Of a stretch of 28,260 nucleotides of DNA, positions 24,573 through 28,260 are shown one piece after another (the stretch's first letter is position 1; each line of letters starts with the position of its first letter). Source of the stretch: a virus; the IMG/VR virus record IMGVR_UViG_3300050821_003433, positions 1-28,260 of that record; one strand, 5' to 3'. The translations under genes and the position numbers were made by a program. Under the pieces are notes generated by a model. That model saw nothing but the letters and a program-made list of their open reading frames with translations, was not told the DNA's origin and did not search any database.

Positions 24573-25040
24573 ATGTCGGCCGGGGCAGAAACGGGGATGA
24601 TGTCGACCGAGGCAATGGTTGTCGCGGGCCTCGGGATTCTCGGGTTTATCGGCAATGGATTCATGTTTGCGATCAAGATGACTCGGGCATTTGATGCCGA
24701 GAGACTGGATCGCGAAAAGGCCCTTAATCTAGCCGTAACTTCGCGTTCTGTTGAACTCGAAAAGCTTCAGAAAGAGTGGGACGACAGTCAGGAGTCCCAA
24801 AATCGGGTCCTCGGAGAAATGGGGCATGCACTTCGTGCCGCTATAGAAGGCATCGAGAAGCAAATGCACCGGAACGAACTCTGGAATAGAGACAACTACG
24901 TGCGAAAAGAAGAACTTGCTTCCATTCGCTCCGATATCAAGGATCTAGAGTTAGACGTCAGAAAACTATTCGAAGGACTCAAGACAGATTTCAAAACGTA
25001 CATCAACGACCTCAAAGAGGATCTGAAAGGCCGTCACTGA
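24573..25040 (+). CDS. Membrane-anchored coiled-coil protein
   Basis: This 155-residue protein starts at ATG 24573; ATG 24597 is an alternative. Residues ~13-36 form one membrane helix (AMVVAGLGILGFIGNGFMFA). The rest is highly charged and helical (DREKALNLAVTSRSVELEKL, RKEELASIRSDIKDLELDVR, then LFEGLKTDFKTYINDLKEDL), typical of a long coiled coil. Between a holin-like gene and another coiled-coil gene, an inner spanin-like or holin partner role is conceivable. No spanin lipobox or partner is seen in the window. Confidence 0.65.
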   Translation: MSAGAETGMMSTEAMVVAGLGILGFIGNGFMFAIKMTRAFDAERLDREKALNLAVTSRSVELEKLQKEWDDSQESQNRVLGEMGHALRAAIEGIEKQMHRNELWNRDNYVRKEELASIRSDIKDLELDVRKLFEGLKTDFKTYINDLKEDLKGRH

Positions 25041-25041
25041 T

Positions 25042-25464
25042 ATGGCTATCAACCTGTACCAGTTCTTCGGGACCCCAGCTTGGGTACAGGATCTGCAAAC
25101 CTCCATGGGGCTCGTTCTTTCAAAACTGGAGACAATGATGTCCGCTCTCGACGACGAACTCGCCACCATCAAGGCATCCATCGCCAGCGCCACCGCCTCG
25201 CTGGCGAGCGTGTCGACTGACGTCGCCACCGTGAAGACCGATGTCGAATCGCTCAAGGCCCAGATTGCCGCGTTCCCGGCTGCCGGCATCACGGCGGACC
25301 AGCAGACCGCGCTCGATGGGATTAAGGATTCGGCGGCTGCACTCGGCACCAGCGTTAGCGCGATCGACACCAGCCTCCAGGCTGTGCATGCGGAGGCATC
25401 CGCTGTGGCAGCACCAGTACAAGCACAGCAACCGACGCCCGCACCAGCCCCGACGACGCCCTAG
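25042..25464 (+). CDS. Helical coiled-coil protein with Pro/Ala tail
   Basis: This 140-residue protein starts 1 base after the upstream stop. Residues ~15-115 form Ala/Ser/Thr/Val heptads (SALDDELATIKASIASATAS, LASVSTDVATVKTDVESLKA, SAAALGTSVSAIDTSLQAVH). The C-terminus is a flexible Pro/Ala/Gln tail (QAQQPTPAPAPTTP). It has no signal peptide or membrane segment. Proteins of this form are frequent near the lysis genes in Rhizobiales phages, with no assigned function. Its TAG directly abuts the stop codon of the minus-strand gene. Confidence 0.65.
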   Translation: MAINLYQFFGTPAWVQDLQTSMGLVLSKLETMMSALDDELATIKASIASATASLASVSTDVATVKTDVESLKAQIAAFPAAGITADQQTALDGIKDSAAALGTSVSAIDTSLQAVHAEASAVAAPVQAQQPTPAPAPTTP

Positions 25465-26538
25465 TTATCGCTTCCCGACCAGGGCGGCGCCGATCGTCAG
25501 CATGAGGCCGGCGAGCCCTGGGACCGTGGCCAGCCAGCGCAGCCAATAGCTCGCCGCCTGTTCGGCGCTGACCCGGCCATTGCTGATTTGCACCACCTGA
25601 TCGGCCGCCGGATTCTTGGACGCAATGGCCTGCTTCGCGTCAAGTTGACGATGCAACTCCGTCAGCGTGGCATCGAGCTTGTCGCGTGCGTCGGCGTTCG
25701 TCCAAGCGTCTTTCAGCTTGTTGTAGGTATCGCAGTAGTACATACCGAGGTATGTCTTCTTCGCGCACCGCGGTTCAATGGTGAGTTCGGTGGCCACTCG
25801 ATTCTCCAGAACCTTGACGCTGCCCTCTTCCTTGATGGCGGCGCGCTGGGCTTCCACCCGCCTGATCTGGCTGGCCAAATCGCCGCGCTGTGCCGCGACG
25901 TCGTCCCTGCCCTGGAAATAGTCGCCAAGCCGGACCCCGGTATAATTGAGGGCGGCATAGGTCGACCCGCCGAGGAACGGAAACCACAGAATAAAGGCGA
26001 CCACGCAGAGCCAACTGCGCAGCCGAAGCAATTCGCCCGCCGCTACCATCATCAGCATTGCCCCGCCGTCGACAACGACCCCGATTAGGGCACCTGCCGG
26101 TCCTGCTGCCTCAAAGCCGAACTGCCAGTTGATCCAACCGCCAACACCGGCCCCGACGAGCCCGAGCACGATGAAGCAGCCGCCGACGACGCGCCCCACA
26201 TAAGTGGGCGCATATTTCGGGGCAGGTTTTGGTAACTCACCCGTATCTGGTTGCGTTTTCTGGTCTTTTTTCGTGTCTGGTTGCACATCGCCATTGTCAA
26301 CCGGCGTTCGCCTGCGCCGCGGGACTAGAATCGGGTTCTTGCAATGGGTCACGATCAGGCCGGCAATCTCTCGCTTGATCAGCGGATACCGCCGTCGGAG
26401 ATCGGCCTCGTCGCCATTGCCGGCCGCCATCTCGCGGATAGCATCTTTGCGCGATTTCGCGACTTCCGCCACCAATGTGTCGTCATCGGCCGCAGGCGGG
26501 ACTACCTTCAGGTCCGGTTTGCGATCCGCCGATTCCAT
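25465..26538 (-). CDS. Multi-pass membrane protein with coiled coil
   Basis: This 357-residue protein uses the first ATG (26538); the frame extends to a TTG at 26601. The N-terminal ~110 residues are charged and soluble (RKDAIREMAAGNGDEADLRR, PRRRRTPVDNGD). Three membrane helices follow (GGCFIVLGLVGAGVGGWI, GALIGVVVDGGAMLMMVAAG, LCVVAFILWFPFLGG), then a periplasmic or cytoplasmic coiled coil (AAQRGDLASQIRRVEAQRAA), a Cys pair (RCAKKTYLGMYYCDTYNKL) and a last helix (LRWLATVPGLAGLMLTIGAA). It recalls a membrane/coiled-coil family of unknown function in rhizobial prophages and plasmids. It is last in the minus-strand operon. Confidence 0.7.
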   Translation of the reverse strand: MESADRKPDLKVVPPAADDDTLVAEVAKSRKDAIREMAAGNGDEADLRRRYPLIKREIAGLIVTHCKNPILVPRRRRTPVDNGDVQPDTKKDQKTQPDTGELPKPAPKYAPTYVGRVVGGCFIVLGLVGAGVGGWINWQFGFEAAGPAGALIGVVVDGGAMLMMVAAGELLRLRSWLCVVAFILWFPFLGGSTYAALNYTGVRLGDYFQGRDDVAAQRGDLASQIRRVEAQRAAIKEEGSVKVLENRVATELTIEPRCAKKTYLGMYYCDTYNKLKDAWTNADARDKLDATLTELHRQLDAKQAIASKNPAADQVVQISNGRVSAEQAASYWLRWLATVPGLAGLMLTIGAALVGKR

Positions 26539-26750
26539 CGCCTCACCCAGTCGTATTGCTCCCAGGTTAAGTCCTGCACCGACCGGAGAATCCGGCCGCA
26601 ATGACAGTCATCAACTAGGATCATCCAGCGGCGACGTCGCGACGTCGGGCCGACTCGCTTTCGCATAGAGCAGTGTCTGCACGGATCGTCCTCGACGCCG
26701 TCCGGAGCCTGATAGAGGTACGGTGCCCAGGCGGCGTCGGGATGCGTCAT
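26508..26750 (-). CDS. Small Cys-containing hypothetical protein
   Basis: This 80-residue protein starts with the ATG at 26748-26750, overlapping the stop of the preceding minus-strand gene (ATGA). It has paired cysteines DPCRHC and DDCHCGR with basic residues between (RKRVGPTSRRRRW), which could form a small zinc site, and a C-terminal aromatic helix (TWEQYDWVRRWNRRI). The end overlaps the start of the membrane protein by 31 bases. It belongs to the minus-strand operon. No family is recognised. Confidence 0.55.
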   Translation of the reverse strand: MTHPDAAWAPYLYQAPDGVEDDPCRHCSMRKRVGPTSRRRRWMILVDDCHCGRILRSVQDLTWEQYDWVRRWNRRIANRT

Positions 26751-26947
26751 TGATTCCAGTCGATCATGTAGCCGTGGGCGTGGTTGAATTTTGCGGTGGA
26801 TAACTCAATCTCCCGCTGCAACTCGTTATCGCCGGGCTGCCCCGTGAACGGGCCGATCATGGCGTAGGTGCCCGGTTCAAGGTGGGGGTGAGGTGCGGTG
26901 CCGTAATAGAGTCGCTTCCTGATGGGGTGGTCGCTCAGGCGTCTCAT
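26747..26947 (-). CDS. Small hypothetical protein
   Basis: This 66-residue protein has an excellent ribosome binding site (AGGGAGGT, reverse strand, at about 26951-26958) just ahead of ATG at 26945-26947. It begins with a basic stretch (RRLSDHPIRKRLYYG), then EPGTYAMIGPFTGQPGDNEL and a helix (QREIELSTAKFNHAHGYM). It is the second gene of the minus-strand operon, 9 bases after the ribbon-helix-helix gene. No domain is recognised. Confidence 0.6.
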   Translation of the reverse strand: MRRLSDHPIRKRLYYGTAPHPHLEPGTYAMIGPFTGQPGDNELQREIELSTAKFNHAHGYMIDWNQ

Positions 26948-26956
26948 TTTACCTCC

Positions 26957-27283
26957 CTAAAATTTGGCTATCCTTTCCAGTGCAGCAAGAATCCTTTTGT
27001 GGATCTCTTTCGCCGGAATGCTTCGGTGCCAGACCGGCGGCAATGTTTTCAGTGCGGCCGTGAGATTGATCAATTCGTTGCGCACTTCCCTCAAATGTTC
27101 CCATGGCGGCATTTTGATCTGTGCTCCGGTTAGTGCCGCGCGCCTCACGTAGGCGGAAACCGACCGCGCCCCGGCCGCCTCCGCCCGGTTTTTAAGCTGG
27201 GCGTAATCCTCGGCATCAATCCGCACGAGCAATTGCTTGTCGCGCCTCCTCCCCGGCTTTGCGGCGTGTTGACCATTGCTCAT
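26957..27283 (-). CDS. Ribbon-helix-helix / MobC-like DNA-binding protein
   Basis: This 108-residue protein has a basic start (AKPGRRRDKQ) followed by a ribbon-helix-helix pattern (LLVRIDAEDYAQLKNRAEAA, then SVSAYVRRAALTG). The central and C-terminal part (LREVRNELINLTAALKTL) resembles the MobC relaxosome accessory family. In a phage it may act as a regulator of this operon. Its ATG at 27281-27283 has no visible ribosome binding site, and an AT-rich palindrome (27291-27304) is located 7 bases upstream, which suggests self-repression and perhaps a leaderless transcript. The DNA-binding fold is quite likely; the target is inferred. Confidence 0.7.
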   Translation of the reverse strand: MSNGQHAAKPGRRRDKQLLVRIDAEDYAQLKNRAEAAGARSVSAYVRRAALTGAQIKMPPWEHLREVRNELINLTAALKTLPPVWHRSIPAKEIHKRILAALERIAKF

Positions 27284-27405
27284 ATCAGAAAATGTATATA
27301 CATTCTACAGGGCTTGCTATCCATCTTAGCCCGCAAACCAAAACACGCAATCTTTCGGAAAAACCACCCAAAGCCCAAGCCAAAACAGCATCACAGAGAG
27401 GAAAA
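27284..27405. promoter_or_regulatory. Divergent control region with 14-bp perfect palindrome
   Basis: This 122-base stretch separates the minus-strand operon from the plus-strand small genes and has no gene of its own. It includes the perfect palindrome AATGTATATACATT (27291-27304), whose TATATA/TATACA core could serve as a -10 box on either strand. The remainder is A- and C-rich without a clear -35 box. A purine-rich site AGAGAGGAAAA lies at its end before ATG 27406. Operator use by the ribbon-helix-helix protein is inferred from place. Confidence 0.55.
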
Positions 27406-27597
27406 ATGAAACCCAGACGCAAACCAGGCCGCCTCACAATAAGAGACCCAGACCAATGGTACCGAGAGACGTATGAAGCCGACAGAGCAGATGCCCATCG
27501 CCTCATGACTGAACTCAACGCCAGCCCCACCAGCGCGCTAGTCCGCGAACTTGCGGACACTCTCTATTTCGAAAGATACCCCGAGAAACGGAACTAG
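27406..27597 (+). CDS. Small basic hypothetical protein
   Basis: This 63-residue protein starts at ATG 27406 with AGAGAGG upstream; longer upstream frames cross the control region and have no ribosome site. The N-terminus is basic (KPRRKPGRLTIRD), followed by helices (WYRETYEADRADAHRLMTEL, then SALVRELADTLYFERY). It is the first gene after the divergent region and is followed by a gene with a similar strong site 10 bases after its stop. A DNA-binding role is possible from charge alone. Confidence 0.65.
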   Translation: MKPRRKPGRLTIRDPDQWYRETYEADRADAHRLMTELNASPTSALVRELADTLYFERYPEKRN

Positions 27598-27607
27598 GGA
27601 GGGAAAA

Positions 27608-27976
27608 ATGGACGACGGCGCGCTGGCGATTCTCGTTCTAGGGGGGATCTGCCTTCTGGTGATTGGCATCGTCAGCAGCTTGGTTAAGGCGCTGTTTGGG
27701 AGGCCATGGACCTCCAGCGCAGCATACCCGCCGCCCGATAGTTGGGTCGTATATCACCGCTACCCACCGCCCGTGGTGATTGAGTACCACCCTCTCCCGC
27801 CCGCGCGCATTGTCCGCCGCTCGCAATGGGACGAAGTCGTCGGGAACAATCGGGTACGCCGCGAGGAGACGGTGGAGTGGGCCGCACCGCCGCAGGTGGA
27901 ATACGAGGATGCAGAGTGGCGGGAGGTGCCGCGCGCCGTCCCCAACTCTCGCAAACTGCTGCCGAGACCGGAGTGA
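27608..27976 (+). CDS. Single-pass membrane protein with Pro/Tyr-rich tail
   Basis: This 122-residue protein starts at ATG 27608 behind AGGGAGGGAAAA. Residues ~5-27 make one membrane helix (ALAILVLGGICLLVIGIVSS), then a Pro/Tyr-rich segment (AAYPPPDSWVVYHRYPPPVV), and a charged C-terminal region (WDEVVGNNRVRREETVEWAA). No named family is recognised. It is in the non-structural plus-strand gene set, 6 bases before the next gene. Confidence 0.65.
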   Translation: MDDGALAILVLGGICLLVIGIVSSLVKALFGRPWTSSAAYPPPDSWVVYHRYPPPVVIEYHPLPPARIVRRSQWDEVVGNNRVRREETVEWAAPPQVEYEDAEWREVPRAVPNSRKLLPRPE

Positions 27977-27982
27977 GCCGCG

Positions 27983-28228
27983 ATGAAGCACGCCAGGTCC
28001 GACTATGACCGCATTCAAGACCCTGCGGGGCTCATCCCAGAAAACGAGCCCGTGCTGTTGTTTAGAGCGCAGGACAAGCACTTCATCAAGGTAGCGAGGT
28101 TCTACCAGATGTTGGTCGAGGAAGACGACGACGGAGACATGCGTATTGTCACGGCCATTGACGATCACCTCGTCCGCGCCAGGAACTGGCCCGTCAGGAA
28201 AACTCCCGACATGCCGAGATCGGAGTAA
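27983..28228 (+). CDS. Conserved phage hypothetical protein (RIQDPAGLIPENEPV type)
   Basis: This 81-residue protein starts at ATG 27983, with CGGAG just upstream. The pattern DYDRIQDPAGLIPENEPVLL followed by FRAQDKHFIKVARFYQMLVE is one I know from many small phage proteins of unknown function. The C-terminal part (DGDMRIVTAIDDHLVRARNW) is also consistent with these. Its context is the early or accessory gene group. No active-site residues or metal motif can be seen. Confidence 0.7.
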   Translation: MKHARSDYDRIQDPAGLIPENEPVLLFRAQDKHFIKVARFYQMLVEEDDDGDMRIVTAIDDHLVRARNWPVRKTPDMPRSE

Positions 28229-28234
28229 TCCGCA

Positions 28235-28260
28235 ATGAGCGACAAACAAATATGCCCGAA
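28235..28260 (+). CDS. Start of a further gene, cut by the window end
   Basis: GGAG at 28221-28224 is followed by ATG 28235, with eight codons (MSDKQICP) visible. Spacing to the previous stop (6 bases) fits the gene packing here. Nothing else can be said. Confidence 0.4.

Overview
The window looks like part of the genome of a contractile-tailed (myovirus-type) phage or prophage of an alphaproteobacterium, most likely a Rhizobiales/Bradyrhizobium-like host. The phage assignment rests on an almost complete tail and baseplate gene series in the expected order. The host assignment is an inference from the high-GC codon usage of most genes and from an encoded outer-membrane-barrel protein with a rhizobial-looking N-terminus. 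No capsid, portal, terminase, polymerase or integrase gene lies in the window, so it is a fragment and a lytic or temperate lifestyle cannot be decided from it.

Layout. (1) Positions 1-6476 hold an accessory structural cassette: a truncated beta-helix protein, a small Cys-rich protein, a beta-sandwich protein, a second beta-helix protein paralogous to the first, a 1091-residue protein with about 20 copies of a 37-47-residue Trp/Pro-rich repeat, and two small structural proteins. (2) Positions 6525-8174 hold small membrane, secreted and Cys-rich genes. (3) Positions 8153-18816 are the tail module: neck/terminator protein, sheath (DUF3383), tube (DUF3277), tail assembly chaperone with a -1 frameshift product, tape measure, Dit-like protein, baseplate plug, hub, Gp138-type spike, gp25-like wedge, baseplate J and DUF2612. 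(4) Positions 18828-22751 encode a second fibre/tailspike group, two of whose members carry signal peptides. (5) Positions 22760-25464 carry a GH108 endolysin, an outer-membrane beta-barrel candidate followed by a rho-independent terminator, a holin-like protein and two coiled-coil proteins. (6) Positions 25465-27283 are a four-gene minus-strand operon led by a ribbon-helix-helix/MobC-like protein. (7) From 27406 to the end there are small plus-strand genes of the non-structural region; a perfect 14-bp palindrome lies in the divergent intergenic region.

How it fits together: most plus-strand structural genes are joined by ATGA, GTGA or TGATG start-stop overlaps, which implies translationally coupled late operons. 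The most notable features are the poly-T -1 frameshift in the chaperone gene, a Gly/Thr-rich beta domain that recurs at five places in four proteins (inserted in loops of sheath, neck and baseplate J), the large repeat protein, and the phage-borne outer membrane protein.
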